Shown: positions 40,015 through 47,953 of the stretch, one piece after another
Position numbering within the stretch: position 1 is the stretch's first letter
Layout: every line of letters begins with the position of its first letter
Assembly: GCF_029589495.1 (NCBI RefSeq)
Contig: NZ_JAAIVF010000002.1
Span: 728,353-791,325 of the forward strand
From: Speluncibacter jeojiensis
GTDB lineage: Bacteria; Actinomycetota; Actinomycetes; Mycobacteriales; Mycobacteriaceae
Length of the DNA stretch: 62,973 nt
Direction of reading: 5' to 3'
Made by a program: the position numbers and the translations under genes
The notes under the pieces: generated by a model
Databases searched by the model: none
What the model saw: only the letters and a program-made list of their open reading frames with translations
Told to the model about the DNA's origin: nothing

Positions 40015-40107
40015 CTACTTGCCGGGGGCGAGGTTGAACACGAAATCGCCGGTGCTGACGAGGCTTCCGAGCGTGAAGAAGTTGTGCAGGAAGTCGAAAG
40101 TGGGCAT
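40015..40107 (-). CDS. 30-aa Phe-rich small peptide (first of a pair)
   Basis: ATG at 40107 preceded by a full GAGGAGG (40114-40120) at 6-nt spacing, the best ribosome-binding site in this region; stop TAG at 40015-40017. Only three of 29 codons after the start do not end in G or C. Six of 30 residues are Phe (FDFLHNFF, DFVFN), giving an amphipathic or membrane-binding character; no signal peptide. With the 37-aa peptide downstream it forms a two-gene operon divergent from a TetR/ABC transporter operon. Function unknown: candidates are small mycomembrane pore peptides, a two-peptide toxin, or exported peptides. Confidence 0.72.
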   Translation of the reverse strand: MPTFDFLHNFFTLGSLVSTGDFVFNLAPGK

Positions 40108-40417
40108 TGGAAGCCTCCTCGAAGGTGTCGGTGTCTGACGAGAGAAAGACTGATCCTGTCAGGTGAACGCCGAGTGGCCACCGAATGCCTGACACGCCAA
40201 TTCGCATGAACTGTAGGCGAATTCGCCTTGTTGATCTGTGACGTGTCGAATAAGGTGGCGCGCTTGTGGGCGGGGTCACCGGCTTTGCGGCCCGCGAACG
40301 TGACCGGGGCGACAGTGCGGGTGCGTATGCGGCAGCACTGCCGGACATCGGCGCCGGCAGACAGGGCCGCCGAAAAGCCCTTGCGAGTGAGCGCTCACTC
40401 ATACTAGGTTCTCGTCT
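40108..40417. other. 310-nt divergent promoter region
   Basis: Separates the two-peptide locus (minus) from the TetR/ABC operon (plus). It is less GC-rich than surrounding genes near 40150-40260 and contains the palindromic TetR operator and promoter at 40381-40410. Promoter elements for the minus-strand peptides could not be fixed. No further ORF with coding character was seen. Confidence 0.6.
40381..40410 (+). promoter_or_regulatory. TetR promoter with 16-bp palindromic operator
   Basis: -35 TTGCGA (40381-40386), 18-bp spacer, -10 TAGGTT (40405-40410), 7 nt to the GTG at 40418. The spacer contains GAGTGAGCGCTCACTC (40385-40400), a perfect palindrome of the type bound by TetR regulators. 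Binding there would block RNA polymerase, so autorepression of the TetR/ABC operon is expected. Confidence 0.8.
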
Positions 40418-41026
40418 GTGCAACAACCGAAGACCCGTGCCCGACCGCTGGCACCGGACGACCGCCGAGCCTCGCTCGTCGACGCGGCCCGCAGGGCGCT
40501 GCTCGACCACCGGACGATGGTCAGCACCCGGGTGATCGCCGCGTACGCCGGCATCGCCGAGGGCACCATCTTCCGTGTCTTCGACACCAAGGACGACCTG
40601 ATCCAGGCCGTGATCGACAAGGCCTTCGACCCCACCGACTTCATCGACGCGGTCGGCGCCATCCCCGCCGACCTGCCGCTGCGCGAACGCCTCTACGGCA
40701 TGGTGGCCCTCTACCAGGACCGCTTCGCCGGGATGTTCGGGTTGATGGCGGCCCTGGGCATGACCGCGCCCCCGCGCCGCGACGCCGACGATCCCGAGAT
40801 GCGCCGCCAGATCACCGAGATGATGCACCGGATCTTCGGCGACGACGTCGACCGGTTCCGGGTGTCCCCCGAGCGGGTCATGCAGACACTGCGGATGCTC
40901 TCCTTCGGCGGCGTCAACCCACTGCTCTGCGGAAACGACCGGATGGATCCGCACTTCATCGTCGATCTCGTCCTCGACGGGATCTCCACCGAACCGAGCC
41001 GACACCAAGGGGGGCTCTCATGCTGA
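40418..41026 (+). CDS. TetR-family regulator of the ABC transporter operon
   Basis: 202 aa from a GTG at the predicted transcription start. HTH at about residues 15-60 (STRVIAAYAGIAEGTIFRVFDTKDDL). A perfect palindrome in its own promoter points to autoregulation. The stop overlaps the ABC transporter start by 7 nt. The ligand is unknown and may be the transported molecule. The palindrome also lies upstream of the minus-strand peptide pair, 278 nt away, so coordinated control is possible. Confidence 0.9.
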   Translation: MQQPKTRARPLAPDDRRASLVDAARRALLDHRTMVSTRVIAAYAGIAEGTIFRVFDTKDDLIQAVIDKAFDPTDFIDAVGAIPADLPLRERLYGMVALYQDRFAGMFGLMAALGMTAPPRRDADDPEMRRQITEMMHRIFGDDVDRFRVSPERVMQTLRMLSFGGVNPLLCGNDRMDPHFIVDLVLDGISTEPSRHQGGLSC

Positions 41027-42750
41027 TCGCACTCATCGCAAGCCGGCTGCGGCCGTACAAACGCTGGCTGGCGCTGATCGGCCTCTTCCAGCTGGTCAGC
41101 GTCATCGCCAACCTCTACCTGCCCAGCCTGAACGCGAGGATCGTCGACCAAGGCGTGTCGGTCGGCGACACCGGCTACATCTGGCGCAGCGGCGGCGTGA
41201 TGATGGCGATCTCGCTGGTGCAGATCGTCGCCTCGGTGCTGGCCACGTTCTACGCCGCCCGCGCCTCGATGGCATTCGGCCGCGACACCCGCAGCGACAT
41301 CTTCCACGCGGTCGGCAGGTTCTCCGCCCGCGAGGTCGGCAATTTCGGTGCCGCGTCGCTGATCACCCGCGGCACCAATGATGTTCAGCAGGTGCAGCAG
41401 CTGGTGCTGATGACGATGACCTTCATGGTCGCCGCTCCGTTCATGGCCGTCGGCGGCGTGATCATGGCGCTGCGCGAGGCGATCGGGCTGTCCTGGCTGA
41501 TGCTGGTCGCCGTCCCGCTGCTCGGGGTGGTCATGGGATTCGTCATCGCGCGGATGGTGCCCGGTTTCCGCACCGTGCAGACCAAGCTCGACAACGTCAA
41601 TCGCGTGCTGCGCGAGCAGCTCTCGGGAGTGCGGGTGGTGCGCGCGTTCGTGCGCGAGCCCTACGAGACGGCGCGCTTCCGCGCCGCGAACGAGGAGCTG
41701 ACCGACAGCAGCATCCGGGTGATGCGGCTGATGGCGATCATGTTCCCGTTCGTCATGCTGGTGATGAACGTGACCACGGTGGCGGTCTGGTGGTTCGGCG
41801 CGAAAGCGATCGATCAGGGCAGCGTCGAGATCGGCGCGCTGACCGCATACATGACCTACCTGATCCAGATCCTCATGTCCGTCATGATGGCGACGTTCAT
41901 GCTGATGATGGTGCCGCGGGCATCGGTGTCGGCCGAGCGCATCACCGAGGTGCTCGACACGACACCCTCGGTGCGCCCGCCCGAGCACCCGACTTCGATT
42001 CCGCCCATCCGGGGCGAGGTCCGGTTCGACGACGTCGCCATGACCTACCCCGGGGCCGACGAACCGGTGCTCTCCGGCGTCACCCTGACGGGCCGCCCAG
42101 GCGAGACGGTGGCGATCATCGGCTCGACCGGTTCCGGCAAGACGACACTGATCTCGTTGATCGCCAGGCTGTTCGACGTCACCGGCGGCGCGGTGCGCAT
42201 CGACGGCACCGACATCCGCGACATCGATCCGGAGGCCCTCTGGGGGCACATCGGCCTGGTCCCGCAGAAGTCGTATCTGTTCAGCGGCACGGTGGCGAGC
42301 AACCTGCGCTACGGCAACCCGGAGGCCGCCGACGACGAACTGTGGCAGGCCCTCGAGATCGCACAGGCCTCGAGCTTCGTGCAGTCGATGGGCGGTCTGG
42401 AAGCGCAGATCGCCCAGGGCGGCACCAACGTCTCCGGCGGACAGCGTCAGCGACTGAGCATCGCCCGGGCACTGGTCGCGAAACCGCGGATCTACCTGTT
42501 CGACGACTCGTTCTCCGCGCTCGACCTCGCCACCGACGCCCGGGTCCGCGCGGCACTGCGCCCGCACGTCACCGACGCGACCATCTTCCTGGTGGCGCAA
42601 CGTGTCTCGACGATCGTCGGTGCCGACCGCATCGTCGTGCTCGACGACGGCAAGGTGATGGGCATCGGCACGCACGCGGAACTGCTCGACACTTGTGAGA
42701 CCTACCAGGAGATCGCCGGTTCGCAGGCGGGATCGGAGGCGGTGGCATGA
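41020..42750 (+). CDS. ABC exporter half-transporter with degenerate ATP site
   Basis: 576 aa: six membrane helices (about residues 15-300) and an ATPase domain. Walker A GSTGSGKTT at 368-376, signature VSGGQ near 471, Walker B LFDDS near 494 in which the catalytic Glu is Asp, and the switch-region His replaced by Gln (VAQRVS near 526). This pattern marks the non-hydrolysing site of heterodimeric exporters. Its partner is the next gene, whose ATG overlaps this stop (ATGA). Heterodimers of this type (Rv1273c/Rv1272c-like) move lipids, fatty acids or drugs. Confidence 0.92.
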   Translation: MLIALIASRLRPYKRWLALIGLFQLVSVIANLYLPSLNARIVDQGVSVGDTGYIWRSGGVMMAISLVQIVASVLATFYAARASMAFGRDTRSDIFHAVGRFSAREVGNFGAASLITRGTNDVQQVQQLVLMTMTFMVAAPFMAVGGVIMALREAIGLSWLMLVAVPLLGVVMGFVIARMVPGFRTVQTKLDNVNRVLREQLSGVRVVRAFVREPYETARFRAANEELTDSSIRVMRLMAIMFPFVMLVMNVTTVAVWWFGAKAIDQGSVEIGALTAYMTYLIQILMSVMMATFMLMMVPRASVSAERITEVLDTTPSVRPPEHPTSIPPIRGEVRFDDVAMTYPGADEPVLSGVTLTGRPGETVAIIGSTGSGKTTLISLIARLFDVTGGAVRIDGTDIRDIDPEALWGHIGLVPQKSYLFSGTVASNLRYGNPEAADDELWQALEIAQASSFVQSMGGLEAQIAQGGTNVSGGQRQRLSIARALVAKPRIYLFDDSFSALDLATDARVRAALRPHVTDATIFLVAQRVSTIVGADRIVVLDDGKVMGIGTHAELLDTCETYQEIAGSQAGSEAVA

Positions 42751-44705
42751 CCGGACCGGTACGCAGAGGGCCCGGCGGCGGCATGGCCGGGCTGGCTCCC
42801 AACGAGAAGTCCATGCACTTCTGGCCGTCGGCCAAACGCCTGCTGGGCACCCTCCGCCCGCAGCGCGTCACGATGATCGTCGTACTGGTGCTGTCGGTGA
42901 TCTCGGTGGCGCTCAGCGTGACCGGGCCGTGGATCATCGGCAAGGCGGTCGACTACATCTACAGCGGCGCGATCGCCTCCCGGCTGCCCGCGGGGCAGTC
43001 CAAGGAGCAGGTCGTCGAGGGCCTGCGGCACAGCGGGCAGAACACGCTGGCCGACATGATCGCGCACCTGAACCTGATCCCGGGCACCGGAATCGACTTC
43101 GGCAAGGTCGGCGAGATCCTCGCGATCGCGCTGGCGGTCTACGTCTGCTCGTCGGTGCTGCAGTACATCCAGAGCTGGCTGCTCACCGGCGCGGTGCAGC
43201 GGGCGATGGCCGACCTGCGTCGCGACGTCGAGCACAAGATCAACCGGCTTCCGCTGCGCTACTTCGACAATCAGCCCCGCGGCGAGCTTCTCTCCCGCGT
43301 CACCAACGACATCGACAACCTCGGCCAGTCGCTGACCCAGTCGATGAGCCAGCTGCTCGTGTCGCTGATGTCGATGGTCGGTGTGCTGGTGATGATGCTG
43401 GTCGTCTCCCCCCTGCTCACGCTCGTGGCGGTCGTGTCGATCCCGGTGGCGATGCTGATCACCGCGCAGCTGATGAAGCGCTCGCAGAAGCAGTTCGTCG
43501 CGCAGTGGAAGCACACCGGATCGTTGAACGCACAGATCGAGGAGGCGTTCAGCGGCCACGAACTGGTGACGGTCTTCGGGCGTCGGCCGCAGGTCGAGGC
43601 GCGGTTCCGCGACAAGAACGGCGAACTGATGGACGCCGGCTATCGCGCGCAGTTCATCTCCGGCCTGGTGATGCCGATCATGATGTTCGTCGGCAACCTG
43701 CAGTACGTCATCGTGTGCGTACTCGGCGGGCTACGGGTCGCCTCCGGCGCCCTCTCGCTGGGCGATGTCACGGCATTCATCCAGTACTCGCGCCAGTTCA
43801 CCCAGCCGATGACGCAGGTGGCGTCGATGACGAACCTGCTGCAGTCCGGCGTCGCCTCGGCGGAGCGGGTGTTCGAGGTGCTCGACGCCGAGGACCAGGA
43901 GCCCGATCGCGACGCGCAGCTGCCGACCCCGGTACAGGGCAAGGTGTCCTTCGACGACGTCAGCTTCGGCTACAAACCGGACGTGCCGCTGATCGAGCAC
44001 CTGAACCTGACCGCCGAACCCGGCCAGACGATCGCGATCGTGGGACCGACCGGCGCCGGCAAGACCACGCTGGTGAACCTGATCATGCGGTTCTACGAAC
44101 TGAACTCGGGCCGGATCCTGCTCGACGACAAGGACATCACCGAGATCAGCAGGGCCGACCTGCGCTCGAAGATCGGCATGGTCCTACAGGACACGTGGCT
44201 GTTCGAGGGGACGATCGAGGAGAACATCCGCTACGGCAACCTCGAGGCGACCGACGAGCAGGTGCTGGCCGCCGCAACCGCGACCTTCGTGGACCGGTTC
44301 GTGCACTCGCTGCCGGACGGGTATCAGACAGTCATCGACGACGAGGGCACGAACCTCTCCGCCGGTGAACGACAGCTGATCACGATCGCCCGGGCCTTCC
44401 TGTCCGATCCGGCGATCCTCATCCTCGACGAGGCGACCAGTTCGGTCGACACCCGCACCGAGGTGCTGCTGCAGCACGCGATGAACGCGCTGCGGTCGGA
44501 CCGCACGAGTTTCGTTATCGCACACCGACTCTCGACCATCCGCGACGCGGACACGATCATCGTCATGGAGAACGGGCACATCGTCGAGCACGGCAACCAC
44601 GTCGACCTGCTCGCGGCGCGGGGCGCGTACCACCGGTTGTACATGTCGCAGTTCGAGGGCGCGCTGGTGGACGAGACCGAAGAGTTGGCGCCGGTGCACA
44701 GTTGA
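42747..44705 (+). CDS. ABC exporter half-transporter with canonical ATP site
   Basis: 652 aa: long N-terminal extension with an extra external region (about residues 70-120), six helices, then Walker A GPTGAGKTT near 433-441, signature LSAGE, Walker B LILDEATS near 556-563 with the catalytic Glu, and switch His592 in IAHRLS. Combined with the upstream partner it gives one normal and one degenerate ATP site. The signature motif has Ala for Gly at its third place, again typical of asymmetrical pairs. Confidence 0.92.
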   Translation: MTGPVRRGPGGGMAGLAPNEKSMHFWPSAKRLLGTLRPQRVTMIVVLVLSVISVALSVTGPWIIGKAVDYIYSGAIASRLPAGQSKEQVVEGLRHSGQNTLADMIAHLNLIPGTGIDFGKVGEILAIALAVYVCSSVLQYIQSWLLTGAVQRAMADLRRDVEHKINRLPLRYFDNQPRGELLSRVTNDIDNLGQSLTQSMSQLLVSLMSMVGVLVMMLVVSPLLTLVAVVSIPVAMLITAQLMKRSQKQFVAQWKHTGSLNAQIEEAFSGHELVTVFGRRPQVEARFRDKNGELMDAGYRAQFISGLVMPIMMFVGNLQYVIVCVLGGLRVASGALSLGDVTAFIQYSRQFTQPMTQVASMTNLLQSGVASAERVFEVLDAEDQEPDRDAQLPTPVQGKVSFDDVSFGYKPDVPLIEHLNLTAEPGQTIAIVGPTGAGKTTLVNLIMRFYELNSGRILLDDKDITEISRADLRSKIGMVLQDTWLFEGTIEENIRYGNLEATDEQVLAAATATFVDRFVHSLPDGYQTVIDDEGTNLSAGERQLITIARAFLSDPAILILDEATSSVDTRTEVLLQHAMNALRSDRTSFVIAHRLSTIRDADTIIVMENGHIVEHGNHVDLLAARGAYHRLYMSQFEGALVDETEELAPVHS

Positions 44706-44816
44706 GAGTGCCCGGCGCGCTCGCGTGGTCGCCGGCGTCCTGGCGTGAATACTGAGGCTGCGCGCGTACTGATCCGGTGCGCGTTCTGAGTCTGCACGTG
44801 TACCGAGGAGGACGCC

Positions 44817-46331
44817 ACGGACACCGTCGAAGCGACGCGGCAGGCGGGGACGATACGGGTCCGGTACGCCCTGGCGCTGCTGAGTTCACAACTGGTCGGC
44901 GCGGTCGAGGTGTTCGCGCTGGTCGTGCTGCTCACTCCGCACGCCGGCCCGGCCGGCGGCAGTCTGCTGACCACGGAGAACATCGTCATCCTCGGAGCGG
45001 CGGTGCTGGTCGGTGTGCCGGGCGCGTTCCTCGGCGGTGCGCTGACACTCGGCCCGGCATTGGCGTGGTTCTCCGCGGAAGTGTCCCCGAACGACCGACA
45101 GCGACGATCCGCGCTACGGATTCCGCTTCGGCAGGGCGCGGTACACATTCTGATCTGGACGGTCGCCGCCGTCGCGTTCGTGGTCGCGAATCGCGATGCG
45201 GGCGGGAACGTCCAAGTCCTGATCGCCGTGGCGGCCGGCTTGGGTGCGGCGACCACCTGCTGCATGGGATATCTGCTGTCCGAACGCATTCTGCGTCCGA
45301 TCACCCAGTCGGCGCTGAGCGGTCACCCGGCGAGCGTGCGGCGGCCGCGGATGATGGTGCGCCTGGTCGCCGTGTGGACGCTGTGCACGGGTGTTCCGGT
45401 CGGCGCGATCGCGCTGATCGTGGTTGCCCGGGAACTCGGGTGGCCGATCACGTCCGGCACCCCGATCGATGTGCCGGTGCTCATCCTGGCGGTGGTGTCC
45501 CTGTTCGCCGGACTGCGCGGGACCGTGCTGATCTCGCGGTCGGTATCGGATCCGGCGCACGAACTGGTCGCGGCGATGGGCGAGGTCGAGCGCGGCAGCA
45601 TCGATGCCGATGTCCCCGTGTACGACACCTCGGAGGTGGGGCGGCTGCAGAGCGGCTTCAACACGATGGTGCGCGGGTTGGCCGAGCGGGAACGGCTGCG
45701 CGACCTGTTCGGACGGCAGGTGGGGCGGGAGGTAGCACGACTCGCCCTCGAGTCCGACGGCCTGCTCGACGGCCGGGTGCAAGATGTCGCCGTGCTGTTC
45801 GTCGATCTGGTGGGGTCGACGATGATGGCCGCAGCGGTACCGCCCGACGAGATGGCGGCACTGCTCAACGACTTCTTCCGCATCGTGGCCGAGACGGTCG
45901 AGGGCAACGGAGGATTCATCAACAAGTTCGAGGGCGATGCCGCGCTTGCCGTGTTCGGTGCGCCACAGCGGGTTTCAGATGCCGAGGGGAGCGCGCTGGC
46001 AGCCGCGCGAGGGCTACGGCGGGCGTTGACCGCGCTCGACGACATCGACTTCGGCATCGGCGTCTCGTCGGGGCAGGTGTTCGCCGGCAAGATCGGCGGC
46101 GAACATCGCTACGAGTACACAGTGATCGGCGATCCGGTGAACGAGGCCGCCCGGCTGACCGAGCTGGCCAAGTCCCGGAGTGCCCGCGTGCTGGCCTCAT
46201 CGGTGACGGTCGCCTCCGCGGAGTCCGCAGAAGCGGCGCAGTGGGTGGTCGGGGGCGCCGCGGTGCTGCGCGGTCGGGCCGAGGCGACGGTGCTTGCCGA
46301 GCCCCTGAGCGCCGGTGCAGAACTGGGATGA
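44817..46331 (+). CDS. Membrane adenylyl cyclase (class III, HAMP) with apparent ACG start
   Basis: About 504 aa if started at ACG 44817, which has a full GAGGAGG ending 5 nt upstream. No ATG, GTG or TTG occurs in this frame between the stop at 44787 and GTG 44910; starting at 44910 would remove half of the first membrane helix. The N-half has six helices, then HAMP (ISRSVSDPAHELVAAMGEV), and a cyclase domain with metal Asp in VAVLFVDLVGST, the Lys and Asp of NKFEGDAALAVFG, and NEAARL with the transition-state Arg. This is the Rv1318c-1320c/Rv3645 architecture. It makes cAMP from ATP. Confidence 0.85.
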   Translation, partial: TDTVEATRQAGTIRVRYALALLSSQLVGAVEVFALVVLLTPHAGPAGGSLLTTENIVILGAAVLVGVPGAFLGGALTLGPALAWFSAEVSPNDRQRRSALRIPLRQGAVHILIWTVAAVAFVVANRDAGGNVQVLIAVAAGLGAATTCCMGYLLSERILRPITQSALSGHPASVRRPRMMVRLVAVWTLCTGVPVGAIALIVVARELGWPITSGTPIDVPVLILAVVSLFAGLRGTVLISRSVSDPAHELVAAMGEVERGSIDADVPVYDTSEVGRLQSGFNTMVRGLAERERLRDLFGRQVGREVARLALESDGLLDGRVQDVAVLFVDLVGSTMMAAAVPPDEMAALLNDFFRIVAETVEGNGGFINKFEGDAALAVFGAPQRVSDAEGSALAAARGLRRALTALDDIDFGIGVSSGQVFAGKIGGEHRYEYTVIGDPVNEAARLTELAKSRSARVLASSVTVASAESAEAAQWVVGGAAVLRGRAEATVLAEPLSAGAELG

Positions 46332-46370
46332 ATGGACGCGACGGGCTCCCGCACAGATGCGCGCAGCCAG

Positions 46371-46395
46371 GTGCTGTGCTGTGCTGTGCCGTGCC
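46371..46395 (+). repeat. Pentanucleotide repeat (GTGCT/GTGCC)
   Basis: GTGCT is repeated three times then GTGCC twice, 40 nt after the cyclase stop. A small slipped-strand repeat with no evident function. Confidence 0.8.
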
Positions 46396-46402
46396 GGCAC
46401 CT

Positions 46403-46435
46403 CTACCCCGCACCGATCGCGTCGGCGCGGGGTAG
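46403..46435. terminator. Bidirectional hairpin between cyclase and HNH genes
   Basis: CTACCCCGC (46403-46411) pairs with GCGGGGTAG (46427-46435), extended by an inner CCGA/TCGG pairing across an A-C mismatch. It lies between two convergent stops. Confidence 0.6.
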
Positions 46436-46462
46436 ACGTATGCGGTTGTTGCTCGTTCCCGC

Positions 46463-47857
46463 TCAGGCGGCGGTGCGGCCGTGGGCGGGGAGGGGTTTTC
46501 GGTCGGGGTCGCGGGAGCGTGGCGGCCGGAACCACGGGCAAAGGTCGGGTCCGATGAATACTTCCCACTCGCTGTGGTGGATCAGTCGGTGGTGGTAGCG
46601 GCAGAGCAGGACGGTGTTCGACAGGTCGGTCTCACCCCCGTCGGCCCAGTGGACGATGTGGTGGGCGTCTGTCCAGGCGGCGGGCCTACCGCAGCCGGGG
46701 AACGCGCAACACCGGTCACGGACGATCAAGGCGCGGCGTAACGAGGCGGGAACCAACCGGTCTTTGCGGCCGAGTTTCAATGGGACGCCGTCGTCGTTGA
46801 TGATGATGGGGGTGATGATGCAGTCACACGCCAACCGGCGCGTCGACGCGCGGGAGAGCGGGCCGGTCCACATCATCTGCGGACCGAGGCCGCCGGCGGA
46901 CCCGGATCCCGACCCAGGCCCGTGGCCGCTGCGACTGCCTCCGCTGCCGCTACTGTGGCCGGCGGCTTCACCCTTGCCGCCCTGGCCGGCTTCGCCGCCG
47001 CCGCAACCGCACTCGCAGCCACCCTCCCCGTCGCCATCGCCGTCGCCGTCGCAGTGGTGCAGGTCGTGGATGTTCACCAGCACCGTCAGGTGCGGCTTCT
47101 CGCCGCCCTCGACCGGACCGGCACCGCAGTCGTGGAAGCGACGCAGCATTTCGGTGAACGCGTCCGCCCGCCGCAGTGCCGCCGGCCTCGGGTCGGGTTC
47201 CCCACCCGGACCCGGCACGGGTGCGGACAGTTTCGACAGGGCGGTCAGCAGCATTTCCCCGGTTTCGGAGTCGATGTCGCCCTTGATGACAACCCGCCCG
47301 TTCAACGTTTGCGAGGCGTAGAACTCGTTACGGTCGGTGTCCTCCGCCGGCGGGATCTGCCCATAGTCATCACGCAACTTCGTCAACGCCCGCCGCAGAC
47401 CCTGGATCCCCAGACCACCATGAGAGGTGTGCTCGATCAACACCTTCCGATACTCCGGCACACGCTCTTGCGGCATGCGCGGCGGCGGGTCTTCGCAGAA
47501 CGCGGCGATCGCCAACGCCAACTCGCCGCGCAACGCGCCGGACTCATAGGCGGCGGCCACCTCCGGCTGCGCGCGCAACACCCTCGCGAGGTCCACGATC
47601 CGAGCCGCCTCACCCTCGGACAACAACCCGACCGGATGCGCGGCCAGCCAATTCTTCAGCGACGGATGCACCCGATCCGGCACCACACCGCGGTCCGTCA
47701 TCTCCCCGACCAAGCCCACCCGCAACGCCTGCAACCGGTGGATCTGAGCGGTCACCGCGGGGACACCAGCGATCAACTGAGCATCACTCAACTGCCACAA
47801 CTCGGCATCGAGCAGCGCGGCGGTCTGCTCGTCACCCCTGATCTCCCCGATCCCCAT
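46463..47857 (-). CDS. HNH endonuclease, DUF222/13E12 repeat family
   Basis: 464 aa from the ATG at 47857. DUF222 helical domain (about residues 10-240), a low-complexity Gly/Asp/Ser/Cys-rich insertion (about 280-335, with DGDGDGDGEGG and CECGCGGG), and a C-terminal HNH nuclease ([20 protein letters not shown], then LCRYHHRLIHH). These proteins are multicopy in mycobacteria and relatives and their cellular role is unclear. A LexA-type box overlaps the promoter, so DNA damage should induce it. The start follows a leaderless -10. Confidence 0.9.
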   Translation of the reverse strand: MGIGEIRGDEQTAALLDAELWQLSDAQLIAGVPAVTAQIHRLQALRVGLVGEMTDRGVVPDRVHPSLKNWLAAHPVGLLSEGEAARIVDLARVLRAQPEVAAAYESGALRGELALAIAAFCEDPPPRMPQERVPEYRKVLIEHTSHGGLGIQGLRRALTKLRDDYGQIPPAEDTDRNEFYASQTLNGRVVIKGDIDSETGEMLLTALSKLSAPVPGPGGEPDPRPAALRRADAFTEMLRRFHDCGAGPVEGGEKPHLTVLVNIHDLHHCDGDGDGDGEGGCECGCGGGEAGQGGKGEAAGHSSGSGGSRSGHGPGSGSGSAGGLGPQMMWTGPLSRASTRRLACDCIITPIIINDDGVPLKLGRKDRLVPASLRRALIVRDRCCAFPGCGRPAAWTDAHHIVHWADGGETDLSNTVLLCRYHHRLIHHSEWEVFIGPDLCPWFRPPRSRDPDRKPLPAHGRTAA

Positions 47858-47863
47858 GACCAC

Positions 47864-47885
47864 ACCATACACGAACACGTGTTCG
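47864..47885 (-). promoter_or_regulatory. SOS (LexA) box and -10 of the HNH gene
   Basis: CGAACACGTGTTCG (47872-47885) is a perfect palindrome matching the actinobacterial LexA box CGAAC-N4-GTTCG. Just downstream on the minus strand TATGGT (47864-47869) lies 6 nt before the ATG, a leaderless -10. LexA bound there would cover the promoter. Confidence 0.8.
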
Positions 47886-47953
47886 AGTGTGTGCGAGTTG
47901 GGGACGTTGTTTGCCACCCACCCGATTGCCACCGGCTGCGCCAGAATTACGTG

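Noticed and set aside
40015-40107. Naming the small peptides PorA/PorH
   Set aside because: Size, pairing and lack of signal peptide are similar, but no sequence similarity could be shown by eye.
44777-46435. Long plus-strand ORF in another frame over the cyclase gene
   Set aside because: Arg/Gly-rich shadow of the cyclase, which has all its catalytic motifs in the other frame.
46463-47857. Mobile intron or intein-type HNH element
   Set aside because: The DUF222 domain and gene layout fit a free-standing 13E12 family protein; no intron or intein borders were seen.
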